NCBI GenBank assembly: GCA_964605715.1
Contig: CAZSDV010000007.1
Coordinates: 1 to 49,628, forward strand
From: JAPUME01 sp964605715
GTDB lineage: Bacteria; Acidobacteriota; Terriglobia; UBA7540; JAPUME01
Direction of reading: 5' to 3'
Length of the DNA stretch: 49,628 nt
The notes below the pieces were generated by a model. That model did no database searches. It saw nothing but the letters and a program-made list of their open reading frames with translations, and was not told the origin of the DNA. Positions within the stretch are counted from its first letter, which is position 1, and the number at the start of each line of letters is the position of its first letter. Both the position numbers and the translations under genes were made by a program. Shown here in pieces: positions 24,371 through 31,673 of this stretch.

Positions 24371-25231
24371 ATGGATATAAATAACGTAACCAGACGAAGT
24401 TTCCTGGCGTCAGCGTCAGCAGTAGCGTCAGCAACAATAGCTGGGTCAAAGACCAATGCTGCAGTGGTGACTAACGAGCCACACCACTGGAACGACATCC
24501 GCCTAGCAGTGGCAACCTATTCACTGCGCAAGTTCAGCCGAGCACAAACGATAAGCATCGTTAAGGACCTAGGCATTCAATACGTCAACGTAAAATCGTT
24601 CCATATGGACTATGAGTTGTCGAAAGAGCGGCTTGCCGTGGCACGGGAGGAATTTGAAGCAGCTGGGCTAAAAATTGTCGCTGGTGGAAACGTAGGCTTA
24701 CAAAAAGATGAGGAGGAGGACATTCATTATCACTTTAAATACGCTAGGAACGCTGGTATTCCAGTAATGGTCTGTGCACCAACCCACAAAAACCTACCAA
24801 TTGTCGAAAAGTACGCCATACGGTATGACATCAAGGTGGCCATTCATAACCACGGCCCAGAAGATAAGTTTTACCCAGCTCCAAGTGACGTTTTAAACCG
24901 AGTAAGGAACATGGACCCACGGATGGGGCTGTGCATAGATATCGGCCATACTGTACGCACCGGTGCCGACATTCTCGAAGAAATTGAGGCAGCCAAAGAC
25001 CGCACCTACGACTTCCACATAAAAGACCTGACCTCATTTACTGACCGAAATAGCCAAGTGGACGTTGGAGAGGGAAAGATCCCCGTGTCGGCTATATTCA
25101 GACTGCTCAAAAAAAACCAATACAAAGGCGTTGTAGGGCTCGAGTACGAGATTAACCCCGATGCTCCCCAGGTAGGCATGGCAAAGTCCTTATCCTATAT
25201 GCGTGGTGTCCTTGATGGTCAGGCAGGCTGA
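24371..25231 (+). CDS. Tat-exported sugar phosphate isomerase/epimerase-like TIM-barrel protein
   Basis: 286 residues. A twin-arginine signal TRRSFLASASAVASATIAG opens the protein, so it is exported folded. The rest is an AP endonuclease family 2-type TIM barrel: AVATYSLRKF near 45, VAIHNHGPEDKF near 157, MGLCIDIGHTVRTG near 184, DFHIKDLTSF near 214, VDVGEGKIP near 231 and a final VGLEYEIN. The His, Asp and Glu residues in these segments are the usual divalent-metal ligands. The function is probably isomerisation or epimerisation of a sugar or related compound outside the cytoplasm. A GGAG site lies nine bases before the ATG. Confidence 0.88.
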   Translation: MDINNVTRRSFLASASAVASATIAGSKTNAAVVTNEPHHWNDIRLAVATYSLRKFSRAQTISIVKDLGIQYVNVKSFHMDYELSKERLAVAREEFEAAGLKIVAGGNVGLQKDEEEDIHYHFKYARNAGIPVMVCAPTHKNLPIVEKYAIRYDIKVAIHNHGPEDKFYPAPSDVLNRVRNMDPRMGLCIDIGHTVRTGADILEEIEAAKDRTYDFHIKDLTSFTDRNSQVDVGEGKIPVSAIFRLLKKNQYKGVVGLEYEINPDAPQVGMAKSLSYMRGVLDGQAG

Positions 25232-25280
25232 TACGCCTCCAATAGCTTACGAACCGTATCCGAATAACCATGAAGGAAAA

Positions 25281-25655
25281 CTAGAATGGTTTTCTCCTAC
25301 TTAACTTTCCACCCATCTCGTTACCAAAATCGTCTAATTCAGGTGTTTTTCTCTTCTCTTGGTCTGTAGTCTTCTCGAGGCTCCTTTCGAGATCGTTGAT
25401 CCTTCTTTCCAGTTGTGCCATTTCCTGTCGTTCGTATTCGTCAAGGGGCGGAAGGTCAGGATAGATACCCTTACGTTTAGCTGCATTTTTGGCCTCCTTA
25501 ACCTTCAGCTCTTCTGCTATTCTCTCCTCAAGGTGCTTCTCCATCCAATCGACCTTTTTTTTCATCATCTTGATCATCGCACAGAGAAATATAAAACAAG
25601 TCCCTACCAACCAGATGTGCAAATTGTGGTCTCCAAAATCAGGCATTAGGTTCAT
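25281..25655 (-). CDS. Membrane-anchored coiled-coil protein, unknown function
   Basis: 124 residues: one membrane helix near residues 13-28 (LHIWLVGTCFIFLCAMI), then a long Lys/Glu-rich region from about 30 to 105 with heptad-like spacing (RQEMAQLERRINDLERSLEK). An AAGGGAG ribosome site precedes the ATG. The topology suggests a short periplasmic or external N-terminus and a cytoplasmic coiled coil, but the orientation is inferred. I do not recognise a family. It converges with the TIM-barrel gene; the 49 bases between contain an imperfect hairpin (GGAAAAC with GTTTTCTCC) that may terminate one or both. Confidence 0.7.
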   Translation of the reverse strand: MNLMPDFGDHNLHIWLVGTCFIFLCAMIKMMKKKVDWMEKHLEERIAEELKVKEAKNAAKRKGIYPDLPPLDEYERQEMAQLERRINDLERSLEKTTDQEKRKTPELDDFGNEMGGKLSRRKPF

Positions 25656-25764
25656 CTAGCAACTCCCTTCTGGGGCATATTAGCCCAGAGAGAGCCCAGA
25701 GAACACCAGATTCACACTTAAATAATGCAAGATTTAAAAAAAGTTGATAAGTTGTTGATGGGAT

Positions 25765-25842
25765 TGGTCGGGGCGCTCGGATTCGAACCGAGGACCTCCT
25801 GCTCCCAAAGCAGGCGCGCTAACCAAGCTACGCTACGCCCCG
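25765..25842 (-). tRNA. tRNA-Pro (anticodon TGG)
   Basis: Read on the minus strand, the gene folds as a cloverleaf. The acceptor arms CGGGGCG (25842-25836) and CGCCCCG (25775-25769) pair fully. The anticodon arm is CCTGC-TTTGGGA-GCAGG, with TGG as anticodon. The T arm contains GGTTCGAATCC. The 3' CCA is encoded (25767-25765). Length is 78 including CCA. TGG reads CCA and other Pro codons by wobble. Confidence 0.97.
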
Positions 25843-26002
25843 AGATCTAGTCTATTCAAGGAATCCTTCTCGCGCCGAACCTGCTGCCTTCCTCAAATCT
25901 ACAAAATCAGATTTGAACCAATTATACGCCACCCTGGCCAATCGCTGAAGTGTTTGATTCCCAAAAACTAGATCTATTGTGCTGCCTCTCCAGAAAAGGA
26001 AA

Positions 26003-26019
26003 GGTTCTTGACAAGAACC
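26003..26019. promoter_or_regulatory. 17-base inverted repeat overlapping a TTGACA element (candidate operator)
   Basis: GGTTCTTG-A-CAAGAACC is a perfect inverted repeat with one central base. It contains TTGACA at 26008-26013. With a 17-base spacer this faces GACAAT at 26031-26036 (four of six matches to the -10 consensus). A repressor bound here would block the promoter of the nitrite/sulfite reductase. As RNA it could also form a hairpin. Confidence 0.45.
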
Positions 26020-26036
26020 GGAGCCTCAACGACAAT
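26008..26036 (+). promoter_or_regulatory. Candidate promoter of the nitrite/sulfite reductase operon
   Basis: TTGACA (26008-26013), a 17-base spacer, GACAAT (26031-26036). Transcription would begin near 26043, giving a leader of about 305 bases. An alternative pair lies upstream: TTTGAT 25953-25958 and TATTGT 25975-25980 with a 16-base spacer. If that one is used the leader is about 60 bases longer. Confidence 0.4.
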
Positions 26037-26047
26037 AATTCTAGTGG

Positions 26048-26272
26048 ATGACGGCCATGGAGAGCAGCGGTTCTGCTTTGCTTACGCGCTGCTATTGTTA
26101 CAGTCAAGATCTCTGCGGCAGGCTGAGCAGGTTTAAACCTGGACTCCAAAGTATTACTCAATTAACCTGCCGTCGAGAGACTCTAATCTCTCGGGCGGGT
26201 TTTTTCTTTTCAACAAAGACATTGCAGGGCCGAAGATATAAAACGGACTCGAGAAATGTCTTAGATAGATAA
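26048..26272 (+). CDS. Possible leader reading frame with clustered Cys codons
   Basis: A 74-codon frame from ATG 26048 runs through the leader. Codons 15, 17 and 23 are Cys (TGC 26090, TGT 26096, TGC 26114) in the segment RCYCYSQDLC, close to the antiterminator arm. If translated it could sense Cys-tRNA charging ahead of a siroheme sulfite/nitrite reductase, as leader peptides do elsewhere. Against this, the ribosome site is weak, and the frame does not stop before the terminator but reads across it. An internal ATG at 26057 is an alternative start. Treat as a hypothesis. Confidence 0.25.
   Translation: MTAMESSGSALLTRCYCYSQDLCGRLSRFKPGLQSITQLTCRRETLISRAGFFFSTKTLQGRRYKTDSRNVLDR
26063..26098 (+). 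promoter_or_regulatory. Leader hairpin upstream of the attenuator
   Basis: AGCAGCG (26063-26069) pairs perfectly with CGCTGCT (26087-26093). An outer helix ACAAT (26032-26036) with ATTGT (26094-26098) can enclose it if transcription starts early enough. The helix lies just before the possible antiterminator. Confidence 0.4.
26127..26206 (+). terminator. Intrinsic terminator with a competing antiterminator (attenuator)
   Basis: Terminator: AACCTGCC (26164-26171) pairs with GGCGGGTT (26194-26201, one G-T pair), and above a small bulge CGAGAGA (26174-26180) pairs with TCTCTCG (26187-26193); T residues follow to 26206. Antiterminator: GCAGGTT (26127-26133) is exactly complementary to AACCTGC (26164-26170) in the terminator's left arm. 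A third option, CAGGT (26128-26132) with ACCTG (26137-26141), would hide the antiterminator. The terminator ends about 140 bases before the reductase start codon, so it can control that gene. Confidence 0.65.
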
Positions 26273-26347
26273 ACTCTATCCATAAAATCAACAGGTCTCA
26301 CAAGGACCCCTCGGAAAGAAAAGGTAAAAGCTAGAGGACAAGAAACC

Positions 26348-28618
26348 ATGAAAGCGTCAAACTCGCTTTGGAAAAATTATCTTGCCGGAAAGATGCCAGA
26401 AGACCTGGCTCGCGAAATCGACATCTTTGAAATGGAAAAGGATCTAAGGAGGCAAGGTAAGGTCGAGGAAAGGCTATTCGCTGAAACCAGGCTTCGAAGG
26501 GGAGTTTATGGTCAACGCTACGACAATGGACAAAGGCACGACGGGAAAAAAGTGCAATTATTAGCATTCCCTTCTGGCAATAAAACCAAAGGACCAAGCA
26601 CTGTTTGGGACGCCCCCGGCATGCAGCGGATCAAGATCCCTTACGGTGGTCTCAGTCCCCAACAACTTGAAACTGCTGCCGACCTGGCCGAGGAATACTC
26701 TGATGGCGTGGTCCACGTCACAACACGTCAGGATTTTCAACTGCACTTCGTCCATATTGATAATACCCCCACTCTGATGAGACGGCTAGCTGCGGCAAAG
26801 ATAACCACCCGCGAGGCCTGTGGTAACTCTGTCCGCAACGTTACTGCCTGCCCTTATGCCGGAGTCTGCCATGATGAGGTTTTCGACGTTTCTCCCTATG
26901 CCCGTGCCCTGGCAACATTCCTGCTTGGCCACCCTGACTGCCAAAGCTTCGGGCGAAAATTTAAACCCGCTTTTAGCGGTTGCGGTGAACACTCCTGCGG
27001 CCTCGTCAACATGCATGACCTGGGTCTCGTGGCCACGATGCGAAATAATAACGGTACTTCAAGGCGTGGCTTTGAGGTCTACGTAGGGGGCGGCTTGGGC
27101 GCAGTAACCTATCAGGCAAAACTTTTTGATTCATTTCTTGCACCCGAGGAACTCCTTCCAACGGCACAGGCTATGGCAAGGGTCTTTTCACGGCTCGGCG
27201 AAAAAAAGAACCGCAATCGTGCAAGAATTAAATTTCTAGTCAATGACCTGGGGATCGAAAAATTCAGACAGCTAGTCCTAGAAGAACGGAAAACTCTTCC
27301 TTATGATCCACGCTGGACTCAACTGATAAAAGATGCTGAAAACGAACAGGAGGAACCATTAAAACCAATGGGAACTCTTCCTGGTGGCGGCACCGAGTCC
27401 TTTCGGCAATGGTTAAAAACCAATACACGCTCCCAGCGACAGGAGGGTTATGTCGTGGCTACCGTCGCCCTGCCTCTAGGTGACATCACCGCCTCGCAGT
27501 TGCGTGCTCTGGCAGACATTGTTCGTCGATTCACGCGTGGGACCGTGCGTACAACAGTGGAACAAAACTTCGTTATCCGCTGGGTCTCCAAGAATGATTT
27601 GCCCGAACTCCATCAGGCACTTGAAGTAGAAAACTTAGGTCGATGTGGAGCAGGTAGCATTATCGATGTGGTCGCCTGTCCCGGCACAGATACCTGCAAG
27701 CTAGGTATCTCTTCTTCCCGCGGACTGGCCGCGGAACTAGAGAAGCGAATGGCTCAAAAGAGTGTGGAGTTCGACGATTCAGTCCAGAATCTTCACATTA
27801 AGATCAGTGGCTGCTTCAACGGCTGCGGGCAGCATCACGTCGCCGACCTAGGTTTCTACGGAGTTAGTCGGAAAATCAGCGGCTATGCGGTTCCTCACTT
27901 TCAGGTAGTTCTGGGCGGTGAATGGACCCACAATGCAGGCTCTTATGGTCTTCCCATTCTGGCGATTCCATCGAAAAGAATTCCTGAGACTGTTGAACGG
28001 ATTACGGGACGATTTCTCTCAGACCACCAAAAGGGCGAGAGTTTCCAAAAATTTATCACCCGGATTGGTAAGGTAGAACTAAAACGCATGCTTGAGGATC
28101 TGGCTGCCCCACCAACCGAGATTGAGGATCGTTCCTTCTTTCGCGATTGGGGTGATCCGCGAGAATATGGTTTGGGAGACTTAGGGATAGGCGAATGCGC
28201 CGGTGAAGTAATTACTGCAGTGGAATTTGATTTGGCAGTCGCAGAAAGAGAGGTTTTCGAGGCACAGGTGGCACTGGAAGGAGGGGAAACAGAAAATGCA
28301 AACAGGACTGCTTACCAATCCATGCTGCATGCTGCAAAAGCACTAGTAAAAATTGAAAATCAAGATATTTCTGAGGACGCTGATCAAATTATCCAGGAAT
28401 TCCGGATGCGATTTTACGACACCCAGGTATTTTTTGACCCCTATGCTGGAGGAAAGTTTGCTAACTACCTCTTTGCAGCACAAGAAAAGCTGGGCACACC
28501 AACCACGCCGGAATCTGCCCATCACTTAATCGAAGAGGCGCAACTTTTCATCGAAGCATCGCATAGCTGCTACAATCGCTTGGGGGCTATGACCGCTCCT
28601 CAATCCGCAATGACTTAA
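26348..28618 (+). CDS. Siroheme-dependent nitrite/sulfite reductase with C-terminal helical extension
   Basis: 756 residues. It reduces nitrite to ammonia or sulfite to sulfide by six electrons. The catalytic [4Fe-4S]-siroheme ligands are C444-x5-C450 (CPGTDTC) and C489-x3-C493 (CFNGC). HVTTRQDFQLHF near 123 and RTTVEQNFVIRW near 401 are the paired ferredoxin-like siroheme-binding segments. The first half has its own set, C168-x5-C174 and C212-x4-C217. Residues from about 635 to the end form an added all-helical domain, HEPN-like in appearance. Sulfite or nitrite preference cannot be read. The sulfurtransferase downstream and the Cys-codon leader hint at sulfite. GAGG lies ten bases before the ATG. 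Expression is probably controlled by the upstream terminator. Confidence 0.92.
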   Translation: MKASNSLWKNYLAGKMPEDLAREIDIFEMEKDLRRQGKVEERLFAETRLRRGVYGQRYDNGQRHDGKKVQLLAFPSGNKTKGPSTVWDAPGMQRIKIPYGGLSPQQLETAADLAEEYSDGVVHVTTRQDFQLHFVHIDNTPTLMRRLAAAKITTREACGNSVRNVTACPYAGVCHDEVFDVSPYARALATFLLGHPDCQSFGRKFKPAFSGCGEHSCGLVNMHDLGLVATMRNNNGTSRRGFEVYVGGGLGAVTYQAKLFDSFLAPEELLPTAQAMARVFSRLGEKKNRNRARIKFLVNDLGIEKFRQLVLEERKTLPYDPRWTQLIKDAENEQEEPLKPMGTLPGGGTESFRQWLKTNTRSQRQEGYVVATVALPLGDITASQLRALADIVRRFTRGTVRTTVEQNFVIRWVSKNDLPELHQALEVENLGRCGAGSIIDVVACPGTDTCKLGISSSRGLAAELEKRMAQKSVEFDDSVQNLHIKISGCFNGCGQHHVADLGFYGVSRKISGYAVPHFQVVLGGEWTHNAGSYGLPILAIPSKRIPETVERITGRFLSDHQKGESFQKFITRIGKVELKRMLEDLAAPPTEIEDRSFFRDWGDPREYGLGDLGIGECAGEVITAVEFDLAVAEREVFEAQVALEGGETENANRTAYQSMLHAAKALVKIENQDISEDADQIIQEFRMRFYDTQVFFDPYAGGKFANYLFAAQEKLGTPTTPESAHHLIEEAQLFIEASHSCYNRLGAMTAPQSAMT

Positions 28619-28623
28619 CCTCT

Positions 28624-29199
28624 ATGGAACTGCAGCACATAAGTGTGAAACTTTTTCTGGAAGGGTCAAGTAAGGTGACCCTGGATGCAGTGATTCCCGT
28701 TCTCCACGGCTGGGTGCAAGACCAAGTCTGTGAGGAACTGCTAATCGACGTTGCTGATTATCGCCACTTGAATGGGGGTCCAGGTTTGATTTTGGTTGGC
28801 CACGAATCCGACTACAGCTTCAATCTCGTGAACCAACAACTGGAAATATGCTATAACCGCAAGGCGGCTCTTGAAGGCACGAATAACGACCGCTTTACAC
28901 AGGCCACCCTTGCAACACTTAGTGCTTTTAACCGCTTGGCCTCAGACCTTAATTTCTCCAGTCACGACAATTTCAATGGCACAAGGTTGGAATTGTATGT
29001 AAACGACCGGCTACTTGCGCCCAACAAAAAGGAAACCTTCGAGAACCTGAAGCTTGAGCTTGATACTTTCTTCCGGAAGCTCTTCGCGGGAAACAGCTTC
29101 TCCTTTAGTTACGAAGGAGAGTCTCGCAATCTCTTTTCCATCACAGTCAAAACAAATAAACCCTTCACGGTAGACGCGCTCCTTAGAAACCTTTCCTAG
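28624..29199 (+). CDS. Unknown protein in operon with the nitrite/sulfite reductase
   Basis: 191 residues, starting five bases after the reductase stop codon, so the two are surely co-transcribed. No signal peptide or membrane helix. The sequence alternates beta and helix patterns (ISVKLFLEGSSKVTLDAVIPVLHGWVQD; ELLIDVADYRHLNGGPGLILVGHESDYSF). I know of no defined function. Position suggests help in assembling, regulating or feeding electrons to the reductase. The gene is certain on length and spacing; the role is inference. Confidence 0.8.
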   Translation: MELQHISVKLFLEGSSKVTLDAVIPVLHGWVQDQVCEELLIDVADYRHLNGGPGLILVGHESDYSFNLVNQQLEICYNRKAALEGTNNDRFTQATLATLSAFNRLASDLNFSSHDNFNGTRLELYVNDRLLAPNKKETFENLKLELDTFFRKLFAGNSFSFSYEGESRNLFSITVKTNKPFTVDALLRNLS

Positions 29200-29299
29200 G
29201 AGTCTTATTCCAAAATAAAACAAAAAAGGAGTTGTTCAGAGAGGCGTTTACGATTTCACGCATCCCTATTAATCTAAGTTAACTCTGCGCTTCTACAAG

Positions 29300-30145
29300 C
29301 TAAGTACCCTTTGCAATGGGGGCATCCACAAGGTTTCCCCACTCAGTCCAGGAACCATCATAATTACGTACTTTCGAGAACCCAAGCAGGTATTTTAGAA
29401 CAAACCATGTATGCGAGGAACGCTCGCCGATACGACAATAGGCGATGGTCTCCTGATTATCTCCCACACCTTCGCCTCCATACAGCTCCTGAAGCTCTTC
29501 CAGGCTACGGAATGTGCCATCATCGTTTACGGCTTTCGACCAAGGGACGTTTACCGCACCTGGAATGTGCCCAGCTCGCTGTGCTGTCTCAGGTAGGCCA
29601 GGAGGAGCAATAATCTTGCCAGAAAACTCATCGGGCGAGCGAACATCTACCATATGAATATTTCCGTTATCCAATGCACTGTAAATATAGTCGCGACGAG
29701 CCCGGACATTGGAATCAGGTTCTTGTGTATTATACCTGGTCACAGCTGGCTGAGGATTATCTGTTGTCAGAGGGCGACCTTCAAGCTCCCACTTTTTTCT
29801 TCCGCCATTCATAAGTCGAACGTCGGCATGACCATAATATTTGAATTGCCAGAAAGCCCAGGCAGCAAACCAGTTGTTGTTGTCGCCGTAAAGCACAACA
29901 GTGGAATCATTGGCGATTCCCGAATTGGAGCAAAGCTCCTCAAACCCCTTCTGGTCTGTCACATCCCGCCGGAGGCCATCTTGGAGTTGAGTTTGCCAGT
30001 TCCAGCCCACTGCTTTTTCTATGTGGCCTTTGTCATAGGCTCCAGTATCCACATCCACCTCAATCAACTTCACTGCCTCGTCACCTAAATGATCGGCGAC
30101 CCAGTCCGTTGCAACTAAAACCTCTGGATACTTGTAATCAGCCAT
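29300..30145 (-). CDS. sseA: Thiosulfate/3-mercaptopyruvate sulfurtransferase (double rhodanese)
   Basis: 281 residues with two rhodanese domains. The inactive first domain contains LIEVDVDTGAYDKGHIEKAVGWNW, and the second contains MVDVRSPDEFSGK and RAGHIPGAVNVPWSKAVNDDGTF. The active loop is CRIGERSSHTWFVL, with the catalytic Cys near residue 237; the CRIGERS form is typical of bacterial thiosulfate sulfurtransferases. It moves sulfane sulfur from thiosulfate to an acceptor such as cyanide or thiols. A very good AAAGGAGG site lies nine bases before the ATG. It converges on the reductase pair, consistent with a sulfur-related neighbourhood. Confidence 0.93.
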   Translation of the reverse strand: MADYKYPEVLVATDWVADHLGDEAVKLIEVDVDTGAYDKGHIEKAVGWNWQTQLQDGLRRDVTDQKGFEELCSNSGIANDSTVVLYGDNNNWFAAWAFWQFKYYGHADVRLMNGGRKKWELEGRPLTTDNPQPAVTRYNTQEPDSNVRARRDYIYSALDNGNIHMVDVRSPDEFSGKIIAPPGLPETAQRAGHIPGAVNVPWSKAVNDDGTFRSLEELQELYGGEGVGDNQETIAYCRIGERSSHTWFVLKYLLGFSKVRNYDGSWTEWGNLVDAPIAKGT

Positions 30146-30650
30146 CAGGTAAAACCTCCTTTGTTTAAAACTACTCTGAAAAATTTAAATTGTGCGAAAA
30201 TTTGCAGCTTCCCTTAAGGAACGAGCATACAGGGAGCCGCCAATCGAACTTTGAGCGATTAGGGTACGCATGCTTAGATCAAGCCTAGCTGTAACACAAG
30301 GCTCTCTCTATAACACATTCGCAGCTTCGTGGCAACGAACGAACTAATACAAAAGCTGATTGCTTAACAAACCTGTCAAAGTTCGATCGGTGGCCTTTCT
30401 GCATCTTTTTGTGCTAGCATCGCATGTTTAGTATTCGCGATTTGATAGATAATGGTGACATCTTCCGTACTTACAAGATAGACTAAGACACTTGAGCCTG
30501 TGCGCAAATCCTGTATATGGAATCTTCCCCGGACAATTCCTACTGCCTCGAAACATAGGGTAAAATGTTAGTCTTTCCCATTAACAACTCGGCCTTTCTC
30601 CTTGAAGGAAATTTCTCTTCGACGGCTCATGATCTAACGAGTAAAATGAG
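30146..30650. other. Intergenic region between sulfurtransferase and trpS, no gene seen
   Basis: 505 bases upstream of two divergent genes, so promoters for both must be here. Frames are short on both strands and none has a convincing start. I looked for a T-box specifier and its antiterminator consensus before trpS and found none. The stretch may hold an unrecognised small RNA, but I see no terminator-like hairpin with a T run. Confidence 0.4.
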
Positions 30651-31673
30651 ATGAATCAACCTCAAAAGAAATCTGGCCGGATTCTAAGCGGCATGCGGCC
30701 AACCGGAAAGCTTCACCTCGGCAACTACGTCGGAGCACTTCAGAATTGGATAAAGCTCCAAGATAAGCATGACTGCTTTTTCTTCATTGCTGACTGGCAT
30801 GCATTAACTACCGATTTTGCCAATACCAAAGACTTGCGCCAAAACATCTGGGAGATGGCAGCTGACTGGTTATCCGCAGGTCTTAACCCGAAGCGTGCCA
30901 CTCTCTTCATCCAATCAGAAATTTTAGAACACGCTGAACTATTCCTGCTCTTCTCTATGGTAACTCCTCTGGGATGGTTGGAGCGGGTCCCGACCTACAA
31001 AGAGCAACGCAGGCAGATTAAAGATAAAGACCTGGGTAATCTTGGATTTTTGGGATACCCAGTTCTCCAGGCAGCTGACATTCTTATTTACAAGGCAAAC
31101 TACGTACCAGTTGGAGAAGATCAAGTACCCCATGTTGAACTCACCCGCGAAATTGCTCGGCGATTTAACTCAATCTACCCCGAGCGGGCAGTCTTTCCTG
31201 AGCCGGAATCACTTTTAACCACCTCACCCCGACTTCCTGGGACTGACGGAAGAAAAATGTCAAAATCATACGACAACTGCATTCTTCTTAGTGATCAAGA
31301 ATCAACTATCCGACAAAAAATTAAAGGAATGGTCACAGACCCTGCGCGCAAACGCCGCACTGACCCCGGCAACCCTGACCTCTGTCCTGCTTACAAATAC
31401 CATGAGCTTTATTCTCCACCGGAAACAATTCAGAAAGTCCAAGCAGGGTGTCGATTAGCAAAAATCGGCTGCATTGAGTGTAAGGGTTGGGCCGCTGATC
31501 AACTTGTCATTCAACTTTCCCCCTTACAAAAGAAAAGGAACGAGCTCGAAAATTCTCCTGAAATAGTCTGGAAATTCCTCGCCGATGGCACCCAAAAGGC
31601 TCGTAAGGTCGCCCAAAAAACCATAAAAGAAGCACGCACTGCAATGCGATTATCAACCAAGGAGCAGGAGTGA
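30651..31673 (+). CDS. trpS: Tryptophanyl-tRNA synthetase
   Basis: 340 residues, a class I aminoacyl-tRNA synthetase charging tRNA-Trp. The HIGH-type signature is TGKLHLGNYVGAL near 18, and KMSKS occurs in GTDGRKMSKSYDN near 200. Additional family segments are GYPVLQAADIL and VPVGEDQVPHVELTREIARRFN. Full length. First gene of a trpS-scpA-scpB-rluB group; the stop codon overlaps the GTG start of scpA by four bases. The ribosome site is weak (GAGTAAAATGAG context). Confidence 0.97.
   Translation: MNQPQKKSGRILSGMRPTGKLHLGNYVGALQNWIKLQDKHDCFFFIADWHALTTDFANTKDLRQNIWEMAADWLSAGLNPKRATLFIQSEILEHAELFLLFSMVTPLGWLERVPTYKEQRRQIKDKDLGNLGFLGYPVLQAADILIYKANYVPVGEDQVPHVELTREIARRFNSIYPERAVFPEPESLLTTSPRLPGTDGRKMSKSYDNCILLSDQESTIRQKIKGMVTDPARKRRTDPGNPDLCPAYKYHELYSPPETIQKVQAGCRLAKIGCIECKGWAADQLVIQLSPLQKKRNELENSPEIVWKFLADGTQKARKVAQKTIKEARTAMRLSTKEQE

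Noticed and set aside
25843..25975. A nine-base inverted repeat (AGATCTAGT 25843-25851 and ACTAGATCT 25967-25975)
   Set aside because: Each copy is built around the self-complementary AGATCT, the arms are 115 bases apart and the flanks do not match, so chance is likely.
25981..26206. The leader RNA considered as 6S RNA
   Set aside because: A GTTACAG...CTGCGGC stretch resembles part of E. coli 6S RNA, but the long closing stem and central bubble of 6S RNA cannot be formed, while the terminator and antiterminator fit cis control better.
30146..30650. T-box or tryptophan attenuator before trpS
   Set aside because: Neither the T-box consensus nor a Trp-codon leader followed by a terminator was found.
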